This document shows, in pieces, positions 7,483 to 15,162 of a DNA stretch of 22,777 nt. Numbering within the stretch: position 1 is the stretch's first letter; the number at the start of each line of letters is the position of its first letter. A model generated the notes under the pieces. The model was not told where the DNA came from. It saw nothing but the letters and a program-made list of their open reading frames with translations, and ran no database searches. Origin of the DNA: JASHVB01 sp035486135 (GTDB lineage Bacteria > Pseudomonadota > Alphaproteobacteria > Acetobacterales > Acetobacteraceae); assembly GCA_035486135.1 (NCBI GenBank), contig DATHNI010000040.1:1-22777 (forward strand), in the 5' to 3' direction. A program made the position numbers and the translations under genes.

Positions 7483-8310
7483 ATGCCAGTCATCGACGTT
7501 CAGGTCCATCCCTTCGACCGAAATCATCCCGGACGGCCCTGGGCCAGTCCCTCGCATGGACTGGACTCCGCCACGGGTGAGGAAATGGTCGCCGCCATGG
7601 ACAGTGTCGGCGTCGACGGCGCGATCATGGTGTCGTCGTTCAGCGCCTACGAGTACGATCCGAGTTATGCGCTCGAGGTTTACAACACCTATCCAGACAA
7701 ATTCCGGGTCGTGACGCCGGTCGACGCGACCGATCCGGCGATTGACGATGTGGTGGCGAAATGGGCGGCGACGGACGGCGCGCGTGGCATTCGCATCCGC
7801 ATGCGTGACGGCCTGCCGATGGACGCCGACCATCCCGGCCTGCACCGTGCTTTCGCCGCCGCCGCGAAATACGGTCTGCCGGTCAACTTGCTCTGCTGGG
7901 GAATCCTGGACAAAGGTTTGCCGCACATCCAGCGACATCCCAACACCGTTATCGTGATCGACCATCTCGGTCTGCTGCAGCCCGCACGCCCGCCGGTCCC
8001 CGCCGATGTCTGGGCCGATCTGCCGAAGCTGCTTGCCCTGGCCCAATACGACAACGTCCGGGTGAAGATCAGCGGGGCCTGCACGATGTCGCACCAACCA
8101 TTCCCGTACGACGACATCTGGGATCCGGTCCTGCGGATCATCGATGCGTTCGGGCTCGATCGCTGCATGTGGGGCACCGACTGGACGCGGGCGATCGGCA
8201 TGCTGACTTATGAGCAGGGCGTCGCGCCGTTCCGCGACACCAAACGGCTGTCCGAGAGCGACAAGGCGGCGCTCATGGGCGGAACGTTGCAAAAGGTCTA
8301 CAAATGGTAG
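7483..8310 (+). CDS. Amidohydrolase family 2 (TIM-barrel) hydrolase or decarboxylase-like protein
   Basis: The ATG at 7483 follows AGGAGG with a six-base spacer and gives 275 residues. The fold signature is MPVIDVQVHPF at the N-terminus, RGIRIRMRDG (101-110), VIDHLG with H161, and the terminal MWGTDW (229-234) with D233. The end GGTLQKVYKW resembles the common ending of this family. The first His of the canonical DxHxH strand is Gln (residue 7), with H9 kept; this QxH variant occurs in part of the family and may mean a changed or absent metal site. Members include lactonases, amide hydrolases and decarboxylases of ring-derived acids, so the substrate is open. The gene is divergent from the propeller gene and is followed by repeats. 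No signal peptide is seen. Confidence 0.85.
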   Translation: MPVIDVQVHPFDRNHPGRPWASPSHGLDSATGEEMVAAMDSVGVDGAIMVSSFSAYEYDPSYALEVYNTYPDKFRVVTPVDATDPAIDDVVAKWAATDGARGIRIRMRDGLPMDADHPGLHRAFAAAAKYGLPVNLLCWGILDKGLPHIQRHPNTVIVIDHLGLLQPARPPVPADVWADLPKLLALAQYDNVRVKISGACTMSHQPFPYDDIWDPVLRIIDAFGLDRCMWGTDWTRAIGMLTYEQGVAPFRDTKRLSESDKAALMGGTLQKVYKW

Positions 8311-8421
8311 CGAGATCCCGATAATCCAGCCACGTCGGGCAATACGCAGTGGTTGTGAGGCCAGCCTTCGGGGAAGGCGCATCGGGCGCGTCCCATCGTA
8401 TACCAACCGCCCGAAAGACTG

Positions 8422-8604
8422 ATATCAGGCGCCGTAAACAGTGACTCTCGATGCGTTGCACCGGCCGCGCCAACCGTCATGGCGGGCGGAGGCCCGCCAT
8501 CCACGACTTTGCAGCGCACCGCACGAGAAAAGTCGTGGATGCCGACCTGCGTCGGCATGACGAGGACGGTGCCGTCCGTGTGTCAGTCTTTCGGCGCCTG
8601 GTAT
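8422..8604. repeat. Composite palindromic intergenic repeat, module 1
   Basis: Three nested palindromes are visible. ATGGCGGGC and GCCCGCCAT pair around a 4-base loop (about 8480-8501). CCACGACTT and AAGTCGTGG pair across about 22 bases. ATGCCGAC and GTCGGCAT pair around CTGC (about 8539-8558). The outer ends read GTCATG and CATGAC. The module is bounded by ATATCAGGCGCC (8422-8433) and the near-inverse GGCGCCTGGTAT (8593-8604), which match at 11 of 12 positions. Such elements produce spurious short reading frames but are noncoding. The bases between 8311 and 8421 show only a weak 5-bp stem (GCCTT/AAGGC). Confidence 0.7.
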
Positions 8605-8763
8605 GACACTCGAAGTGGTCACACCGGCCGCCCCAACCGTCATGGCCGGGCTTGACCCGGCCATCTATGCAGCCGCGCTGCCGCGATAGATGGCCGGGTC
8701 AAGCCCGGCCATGACGAAAGGGGCGGCCCGTGCCGGTAAGGCAACCTTCAAGGCGCCTGGTAT
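8605..8763. repeat. Composite palindromic intergenic repeat, module 2, with a perfect 30-bp inverted repeat
   Basis: Bases 8639-8668 are the exact reverse complement of 8686-8715, around a 17-base loop. The stem resumes outside a small internal loop, with GGCCGCCCC (8626-8634) pairing with 8720-8728. The module is preceded by CACCGGCCGCCCCAACC, nearly identical to the sequence before module 1, and ends in a second exact copy of GGCGCCTGGTAT (8752-8763). That end is five bases before the stop codon of the convergent transglutaminase gene. It could act as a terminator for either flanking gene, but the family resemblance suggests a dispersed repeat. Confidence 0.75.
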
Positions 8764-8768
8764 TACCG

Positions 8769-11700
8769 TCACCCCGCCCGGCGCAAATCCAGCGTGCGTG
8801 GATGCTCGCGCGACCGCGCCACTACGGGCTCAGCCATCGGTCCGGGCGTGTGGCCGATCGGGAAGAAGCGTGCCTTGCGGCGTGCTTCCGCCTCGTTCGC
8901 GTTCACTGGGAAGCGTTCATAGTTCCGCCCACCCGGGTGCGCCACGTGATGCGTCAGTCCGCCCAGAGAACGCCCGGTCCAGCGATCGTAGATATCGAAG
9001 ATCAGCGGCGTCTCCGGCGAGATCGTCGGATGCAGCGACGACGGTGGGTTCCATGCCTTGAAGCGCACGCCGCCAACGTACTCGCCCTCGCGGTCAGTCT
9101 TGGTCAGCGGCACCGCGCGGCCGTTGCAGGCCAGCACGTAGCGTTCGTCCACCCAGCCATCCACCCGCGCCTGCACCCGCTCCACCGAACTGTCCACATA
9201 GCGCGCCGTGCCACCGAGCGCCGCTTCCTCACCCAGCACGTGCCACGGCTCCAGTGCGTGCCGCAACTCCAGCGTAGCGCCGCGCAACGAAATCTCGCCG
9301 ATCCGCGGGAAACGGAATTCGAAATGCGGATCGAACCAGCCGCGGTCCAGCGCGAACCCCAACCCCCGCAATTCGTCCAGCACATCGTCGAAATCCTGCG
9401 CCACGAAATGCGGCAGCATGAAATCGTCGTGCACGCGCGTGCCCCAGTGAATCACCCGCCGCTCATACGGCACCTCCCAGAAGGCCGCCAGCGCCGCGCG
9501 CATCAGCAGTATCTGCGCCGCCGCCATCTGCGCGTGCGGCGGCATCTCCAGAGCGCGGAACTCCACCAGGCCGAGCCGCCCCGACCCGCCCTCCGGCGTG
9601 TACAGCTTGTCGATGCAGAACTCGGTGCGGTGGGTATTGCCAGTCATGTCCGCGAGGATGTTGCGGAACAACCGGTCCACCACCCAAGGCGACGTCTGGT
9701 GGCCGGGCGAGATCTGCGAAAAAGCGATCTCCAGTTCCGCCAGACTATCCTGCCGTGCCTCATCGATCCGAGGATGCTGACTGCTCGGTCCAATGAACAG
9801 CCCGCTGAACAGATAGGAAAGGCTGGGGTGGTTGTGCCAGAACCCAAGCAGAGACTTCAACAGGTCGGGCCGACGCAGGAACGGTGAATCCGCCGGCTGC
9901 GCCGCGCCCATCACCACGTGGTTACCGCCGCCGGTGCCGACATGGCGGCCGTCCAGCATGAACTTTTCCGTCGCCAGTCCGACCTGGCGGGCTTCCTCGT
10001 AGAGTTCCTCGCTCCGCTGCACCAACTCGGACCAGTTATGCGCCGGGTGGATGTTGACCTCGATCACGCCCGGGTCGGGGGTGACGGAGAAATGCTCCAG
10101 GCGCGGATCGTGCGGCGGCAGATAGCCTTCCAGCACCACCTTGCGGCCGGTCTCCACGGCGGTGTCTTCGACCGCGGCGATCAGCGCCAGCCAGTCCTCG
10201 GCCGCCGTCAGAGGCGGCAGGAACACATGGATCATCCCGTTGCGCGGTTCGACGCAGAGCGCGGTTCGCACCAGATCCGGCTCGCCACGGCCGATCACCG
10301 GCGCGTCCTGCGCCATCGGACGAAAACCTTCGGGGCCGGCTGCCATGCCCTCGGCGGGTGGTTGCGGGCGGAACGCCTGGCGGGGCGGCAGGGGCGGATG
10401 CAGAGCGAAAGGATCCGGTTCGATGTCCGGCTCGATCTCGTCCGGGTCGGCCCAGGGCAGGCTGTCGAGCGGCAGGCGCAGTCCAATCGGCGAATCACCG
10501 GGGATCAGGAACAGCACGCCGCTGCGGAAGATCCACTTGCCGCCCTGCCAGATGCGCACGCCGTTACGCACCGCGCGGCGCACCGGCAGCACACTGCCGA
10601 CCGGCGATGCCAGCCCCTGGTCGAACACCCGGGTCAGCCGTGCGCGCTCCTGCTCGTCGTGCAGTTTCGCGTCCTCGGCGATGACGTTGGCCGGCAGGCG
10701 GCGCTCGCGCCAAAGGTAATAGTGGACGTCCTCATGGGCCGGATGCACCAGCGACGGATCGACCTGCAGCCGCTCGGCCAGCGATGCCGCGAAATGCGCC
10801 GCATCGTCGGGGCCGGCGGATCCGGTCTCGTCGAAGGCGGCCAGCAGGGACTGGTCGCGCCACACCGGCTCACCGTCGGGACGCCAATGCGCGGTCAGGC
10901 CCCAGCGCGGCAATTGCTCGCCCGGATACTGCTTGCCGAACACATGCTGCAACGCGGCGCCTGGCGCCCAGCGCGCCATCAGCCGGCGCACCAGCTTTTC
11001 CGCGTAGGTCTGCTTGGTAGGGCCCAACGCGTCGATGTTCCACTCGGGTGCATCGATGTCGGTGGCGGAGACGAAGGTCGGCTCGCCGCCCATGGTCAGG
11101 CGGATGTCGGATTCACCCAGCGCCCGGTCCACGCGCGCACCGGTCGCCAGGATGTCCTGCCATTGCGCCGGCGTGTATGGCTTGGTGACCCGGGGAGTCT
11201 CGCGCACCCGGGTCACGTGCATGGCGAATTCGAACGTCGTCTCGCATTGTTCCACCAGGCCGGTGATCGGCGCGGCCGACACCGGATCGGGGCTGGCGGC
11301 GAGTGGGATGTGGCCCTCGCCGGTCAGCAGGCCGGAGGTGGCATCCAGGCCGACCCAGCCGGCGCCGGGCAGATAGACCTCGGCCCAGGCGTGCAGGTCG
11401 GTGAAGTCAGAGGTCGGGCCCTCTGGCCCTTCCAGCGGCTTCACGTCGGCGACGAGCTGGATCAGGTAGCCGGAGACGAACCGCGCGGCGTAGCCCAGGT
11501 TGCGCAGCGCCTGCACCAGCACCCAGGCGGAATCCCGGCAGGAGCCTTGCGCCTTATCCAGCGTCTCCTCCGGCGTCCAGACGCCGGGCTCCAGCCGCAC
11601 GATATAGGCGATGTGCCTTTGCACCCGGCGGTTCAGCGCCACCAGCATGTCCACGGTGCGTTGCTCGCCGCGCAGCACGCCATCCAGCAGGGACCGCATC

Positions 11701-12077
11701 CGTGGCCCGACCGGGGCCATCTTGCGGAACGGCGCCAGCTCTTGCTCCAGCACCGGATCATAGGTGAAGGGCCAGAGTTCGGCTTCAGGCTCCAGGAAGA
11801 AGTCGAACGGGTTGATCGTCGCCATGTCGGCAACGAGGTCCACGGTGACGTCGAAATGCGACACCCGCTCCGGGAACACGACGCGGGCCAGGTGGTTGCC
11901 CTGCGGGTCCTGCTGCCAATTCAGGAAATGCGGCTGCGGCTCGATTTTCAGCGCGTAGGACAGGACGGGCGTGCGGGCATGCGGCGCCGGGCGCAGCCGG
12001 ATGGTCTGCGGCCCAAGCGATACCAGCCTGTCATAGCGATAGCTCGTGCGATGGGTCAGCGCGACGTGGAGGGGCAT
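8769..12077 (-). CDS. Transglutaminase-like protein fused to DUF2126 (predicted amide ligase), 1102 residues
   Basis: The N-terminus (residues 1-90) matches the bacterial transglutaminase N-terminal domain (LTHRTSYRYDRLVSLGPQ). It is followed by a transglutaminase/cysteine peptidase core with C180 (QGSCRDSAW), H229 (DLHAWAEVYLPG) and D245 (GLDATSG), an intact triad. From about residue 330 the DUF2126 region begins (LTMGGEPTFVSATDID, LGPTKQTYAEKL, PGEQLPRWGL) and runs to the C-terminus. DUF2126 has been placed in the glutamine-synthetase-like amide ligase superfamily, so the protein may both cut or transfer and form amide bonds. The length of about 1100 is normal for this fusion. The start at 12077 fits the family N-terminus, but the upstream ribosome site is weak. 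It normally neighbours ATP-grasp/alpha-E genes, which here lie about 9 kb away on the same strand. No signal peptide is present, so it should be cytoplasmic. Confidence 0.92.
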   Translation of the reverse strand: MPLHVALTHRTSYRYDRLVSLGPQTIRLRPAPHARTPVLSYALKIEPQPHFLNWQQDPQGNHLARVVFPERVSHFDVTVDLVADMATINPFDFFLEPEAELWPFTYDPVLEQELAPFRKMAPVGPRMRSLLDGVLRGEQRTVDMLVALNRRVQRHIAYIVRLEPGVWTPEETLDKAQGSCRDSAWVLVQALRNLGYAARFVSGYLIQLVADVKPLEGPEGPTSDFTDLHAWAEVYLPGAGWVGLDATSGLLTGEGHIPLAASPDPVSAAPITGLVEQCETTFEFAMHVTRVRETPRVTKPYTPAQWQDILATGARVDRALGESDIRLTMGGEPTFVSATDIDAPEWNIDALGPTKQTYAEKLVRRLMARWAPGAALQHVFGKQYPGEQLPRWGLTAHWRPDGEPVWRDQSLLAAFDETGSAGPDDAAHFAASLAERLQVDPSLVHPAHEDVHYYLWRERRLPANVIAEDAKLHDEQERARLTRVFDQGLASPVGSVLPVRRAVRNGVRIWQGGKWIFRSGVLFLIPGDSPIGLRLPLDSLPWADPDEIEPDIEPDPFALHPPLPPRQAFRPQPPAEGMAAGPEGFRPMAQDAPVIGRGEPDLVRTALCVEPRNGMIHVFLPPLTAAEDWLALIAAVEDTAVETGRKVVLEGYLPPHDPRLEHFSVTPDPGVIEVNIHPAHNWSELVQRSEELYEEARQVGLATEKFMLDGRHVGTGGGNHVVMGAAQPADSPFLRRPDLLKSLLGFWHNHPSLSYLFSGLFIGPSSQHPRIDEARQDSLAELEIAFSQISPGHQTSPWVVDRLFRNILADMTGNTHRTEFCIDKLYTPEGGSGRLGLVEFRALEMPPHAQMAAAQILLMRAALAAFWEVPYERRVIHWGTRVHDDFMLPHFVAQDFDDVLDELRGLGFALDRGWFDPHFEFRFPRIGEISLRGATLELRHALEPWHVLGEEAALGGTARYVDSSVERVQARVDGWVDERYVLACNGRAVPLTKTDREGEYVGGVRFKAWNPPSSLHPTISPETPLIFDIYDRWTGRSLGGLTHHVAHPGGRNYERFPVNANEAEARRKARFFPIGHTPGPMAEPVVARSREHPRTLDLRRAG

Positions 12078-12475
12078 GGGTCCGGGTTTTCAATCATGGG
12101 AGAGAAGTGAGCAGGCGGCGACGAATAGTGGGCGGCGCGTATGCACGGCGGTGGCGGCACGCAAGCGGGACTATTGTAGCCTATTCATAATGCGGCGGAT
12201 TGTGCGGTGCAGCAAGGGGCTCCGCGCCCAGCAGCCGATCCCGGATCGCCCCCCCGCCCATAGGATGGCCGGACCTGTCAGACCGCAGGCGTCTTCTGAC
12301 TCGATGTCCGCATGGCGCTGCCTCCGCCAATGTTATATCGTTCGTCAACCGCCCGGGTTCGTCGCGCCGATCATCGTGGGCACAAGCGGGCGGCAACATG
12401 GCGAGCGATCCGACAAGGAATGCTCGCGTTGTTTCGCCTGTCGTAGCCTGCGTTAGAGATCGCCAGGAGACGAAC
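12078..12475. other. Divergent intergenic region without a supported gene
   Basis: These 398 bases lie between the diverging starts of the DUF2126 fusion and the M19 peptidase. A minus-strand TACAAT (12178-12173) lies about 95 bases before the DUF2126 start and could be a -10 element, but no good -35 is paired with it. AGGAG precedes the peptidase ATG at the right edge. Short open stretches exist on both strands but have arginine/cysteine-rich compositions typical of noncoding frames. Confidence 0.45.
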
Positions 12476-13849
12476 ATGCAGATCGGCTGGCACGAGCTCG
12501 GCAGCAAGCGCGCCGACGCCGCGGATGGGGAAACGATCGAGCTGCACGGTTTCCCCGTCGCGTTCCATCCATCGTCCCGCGCGACCCGGTTCCTGTTGGT
12601 GGCGGACGCACCCTGTTGCGCCGGCTGCGTGCCAGGCGATCCGGTGGCCATGGTCGAAGTCCAGGCCGCTTCACCCGTGGCGATGCAGAGCGGCGCGCTG
12701 CGATTGGCCGGGCGATGGCAGGTGGCCCGTAACAGCCGGGATGCGCCACGCTACCAATTGCTCGACGCGCACACCCTGGAGCCGCCGGGATGGCGCGGCA
12801 TCACGCGTCGCGGCGTGCTGGCTGCTGCCGGTCCGCTGATCTGCCTCGGGACCCGGGCGGCGTCGGCCGATCCAGCGCAGGCGCAGGCGGTGATTGCGGC
12901 CTCGACCACGGTGGATATTCACAGCCACGCGCAGTGGGGCATTGTCACCGGCCCCACGCCCGACGTTACAACGGTGTCTGCTCCGATGCGCCAGGGTGGC
13001 ATGAAGGTCGCCTGCCTCGCGATCACCACCAATCAGTTCACGGCTGTCGCCAACGTCGGCGGCATTGCCACTTTCCGCGATCCGACCACCGTCACGCTGT
13101 ATGAACTCGGCCAGAAGCGTTTTGCCAGCCTGCACAAGGTTGTGCAGACGCAGGGCCTGGCAGTGATTACCGATGCGGCGGAGATGCGTGCCGCGCAGGC
13201 CGGTTCTCCTTCCGTCGTCATCGCCGCCGAGGGTGCCGACTACCTGGAAGGCCAGATCGATCGGGTGGACGAAGCCTATACCAAGTGGAGCCTGCGCCAT
13301 CTTCAGTTGACGCATTACCGGGTCAACGAGTTGGGTGATATCCAGACCACACCAGCGGTGCACGGCGGCCTGACCGATTTCGGCGCAGAGGTGATCCGGC
13401 GCTGTAATCGGCTTGGCATCGTGGTTGATGTGGCACACGGCACCTATGACCTGGTGAAGCGCGCTGTTTCGGTCACGACCAGGCCGATCGTGTTGTCGCA
13501 CACCAATCTGCACGCCTGGCCGGGGACCTATGCACGCCAGATCACGGCGGCGCATGCCAAGCTGATCGCGGAGACCGGTGGTGTGATCGGCGTCTGGCCA
13601 CCGGCCCACGAGTTTCCCACCATGGGGGCAATGGCCGCCGGCATGGCGCGCATGGTGGACGCGGTCGGGATCGACCACGTCGGATTGGGAACCGACCTAC
13701 GCGGCTTAGGCGCGGCCACCGTGTTTCCCGACTACGACCGGCTGCCGGCCCTGGCGGAGGCGCTATTACAAGCCGGGTTCAGCCCCACGGACGCGGGCAA
13801 GATTCTGGGCGGCAACTACGCCAGGGTGTTCACAAGCTGCGTCGCATGA
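12476..13849 (+). CDS. M19 (renal dipeptidase family) metallopeptidase with an N-terminal DUF3299-like module and internal Tat-like signal
   Basis: The ATG at 12476 follows AGGAG at good spacing and gives 457 residues. Residues 1-105 look like the DUF3299 pattern by eye (GFPV, FLLV, a cysteine cluster C47/C48/C51 followed by PGDP, then a GALRLAGRW strand). Residues 110-131 read TRRGVLAAAGPLICLG...ASA, a twin-arginine signal with a cleavable end. The M19 domain follows from about 140: D147/H149 (VDIHSH), E252 (AAEGAD), H321 (VDVAHG), H342 (LSHTN) and D407 (GTDLRG) are the expected zinc-site positions. Position 151 is His where classical dipeptidases have Asp. M19 enzymes hydrolyse dipeptides or act as deacylases. 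The Tat signal well inside the protein is odd; V83 (GTG, 12722) is an alternative downstream start that would give a normal exported precursor. The gene converges with the RTX gene 41 bases later. Confidence 0.87.
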   Translation: MQIGWHELGSKRADAADGETIELHGFPVAFHPSSRATRFLLVADAPCCAGCVPGDPVAMVEVQAASPVAMQSGALRLAGRWQVARNSRDAPRYQLLDAHTLEPPGWRGITRRGVLAAAGPLICLGTRAASADPAQAQAVIAASTTVDIHSHAQWGIVTGPTPDVTTVSAPMRQGGMKVACLAITTNQFTAVANVGGIATFRDPTTVTLYELGQKRFASLHKVVQTQGLAVITDAAEMRAAQAGSPSVVIAAEGADYLEGQIDRVDEAYTKWSLRHLQLTHYRVNELGDIQTTPAVHGGLTDFGAEVIRRCNRLGIVVDVAHGTYDLVKRAVSVTTRPIVLSHTNLHAWPGTYARQITAAHAKLIAETGGVIGVWPPAHEFPTMGAMAAGMARMVDAVGIDHVGLGTDLRGLGAATVFPDYDRLPALAEALLQAGFSPTDAGKILGGNYARVFTSCVA

Positions 13850-13890
13850 GCAGCCAAAGTCGCTGTCTTGCGCTGCGTTAGTTCAAAGTG

Positions 13891-15162
13891 TTAGGTGAAG
13901 TCGCCCTTGGTAAGATCGGCGATCCCGGCAAACGTCACACGCGTGTTGTCGGGCAGTGTGATGGTCACCGACCCGTTGGCATAGGTCTGGCTGGCCAGGG
14001 CGTCCTTCACCGCGTTCGGTCCGTAGCCTTGCAGATCGATCTTATCCAGGTTGGTGAAGTTCATCACCAGATCGGTGCCGCCATTCAGGCTTTTGACGAA
14101 GGTGAAGATGTCGTGGCCTGCCCCGCCCAGCATGGTCGAGCTTCCGGTGCCGCCGAAGAAGGTATCATTGCCGTGACCGCCGATCAGCGAATCCTTGCCT
14201 GAGCCTGCTACCAGAGAGTCCGCGCCGGTTGCCATGGCGGCCGACAGGGTTTCGTTGCCGATTCCCGCGACCAGTGCCTGTGCATCCGCGCCCTGGGCGT
14301 AGAGATGATCGCCTGCGCCGCCGCCGAACAGCGTCGCCGTGCCGGTGCCTCCGAGCAAGCTGTTGTTGCCGCCCTGGCCGCCATACACGATGGCGCGGCC
14401 GGAACCGCCAACGAAGGTGTCGCTGCCGGCGCCACCGAACAGCGTGACCGAACCTGCCCCGCCGAGGAACAGCAGGTGGCCGGTTCCGCCCTGCACCAGG
14501 TCATGCGCGTCGCCGGTCGCGTTGATGGTGTCGTGACCGCTGCCGGTGCCGATGGTGTCGCTGCCTGTCGATAACACGCTGTCGAGGCCGCTGCCGAGCT
14601 GGATATAATTATGTCCGCTGCCCGCGGCGACGGTGTCGTTGCCGCCGCCCAGCGCCAGCACCGTGTCGTTGCCACCGCCGGTGTAGATGCCCCAGGCGCC
14701 GTTGTCGCTGCCGGGCACGATGATCAGGTCCCCGCCGCTGGACCCGTGCCCCGAGCGATGCCCGTGATGGCCGTGGCCTTGAGCGCCGCCGCCGGCGACA
14801 ACCGTGCCGGAGCCGCCGGTGGCGATGAATGTGAGCTCGCCTTCGCTCGACAATATCGCCTCGTTGGCATCGCCGGAGCCGAGTACCGTGGCGGACGCCG
14901 CAGTGACGACGACATCCTTGTACCCCGGCGTCATGATCGACATTCCGTCGTACTTCTGGACGAATTCGCCGGTCTTTCCACCTGGCAGAGGCGGGGGCAC
15001 CTGAATTGGACCGGTGCCGCCATCGACCGGGATGACGCTACCGGCTTCGATCTCTTTGCTTATGGCTGCGGCTATTTGCGCCGCGATAAGTGCATTTGCA
15101 GTACTGTCATACGCCAGTCTTATTGTCTCGTGACCAGCTCCCAAGAGCGTTACGGACGGCAT
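13891..15162 (-). CDS. RTX/hemolysin-type calcium-binding repeat protein
   Basis: The 423-residue protein begins MPSVTLLGAG without a Sec signal. Residues 116-144 are Gly/His-rich (a cluster of His at 130-139). From about 150 to 355 there are many degenerate glycine-rich nonapeptides of the RTX type, such as GGGNDTVLA (162-170), GSGHDTINA (207-215), GGAGSDTFV (243-251), GGHGNDTFF (328-336) and GGAGHDIFT (346-354). The end has the pattern seen after RTX blocks: TDLVMNFTNLDKIDLQGY (363-380), then GSVTITLPDNTRVTFAG and LTKGDF. Family knowledge suggests Ca-dependent folding outside the cell after type I secretion, but no ABC transporter genes are nearby. Many repeats lack the acidic residue, so calcium affinity may be partial. 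GGAG with an 8-base spacer supports the start at 15162. Confidence 0.85.
   Translation of the reverse strand: MPSVTLLGAGHETIRLAYDSTANALIAAQIAAAISKEIEAGSVIPVDGGTGPIQVPPPLPGGKTGEFVQKYDGMSIMTPGYKDVVVTAASATVLGSGDANEAILSSEGELTFIATGGSGTVVAGGGAQGHGHHGHRSGHGSSGGDLIIVPGSDNGAWGIYTGGGNDTVLALGGGNDTVAAGSGHNYIQLGSGLDSVLSTGSDTIGTGSGHDTINATGDAHDLVQGGTGHLLFLGGAGSVTLFGGAGSDTFVGGSGRAIVYGGQGGNNSLLGGTGTATLFGGGAGDHLYAQGADAQALVAGIGNETLSAAMATGADSLVAGSGKDSLIGGHGNDTFFGGTGSSTMLGGAGHDIFTFVKSLNGGTDLVMNFTNLDKIDLQGYGPNAVKDALASQTYANGSVTITLPDNTRVTFAGIADLTKGDFT

Noticed and set aside
8425..8664. Small frames reading MAGSSPAMT or similar in the 8425-9061 region on both strands
   Set aside because: These are translations of the palindromic repeat family, a known source of false small genes.
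8422..8763. CRISPR array
   Set aside because: The repeats are few, long, palindromic and unevenly spaced, without regular unique spacers or cas genes.
9918..12110. A 730-codon open frame on the + strand, opposite the DUF2126 fusion gene
   Set aside because: Its product is rich in Arg, Gln, His and Gly without any recognisable domain, while the opposite strand encodes a full conserved protein. Long antisense frames are expected in high-GC genes.
12671..13678. A 335-codon minus-strand frame opposite the M19 peptidase
   Set aside because: The + strand has the Tat signal and zinc-site residues; the antisense product shows no motif.
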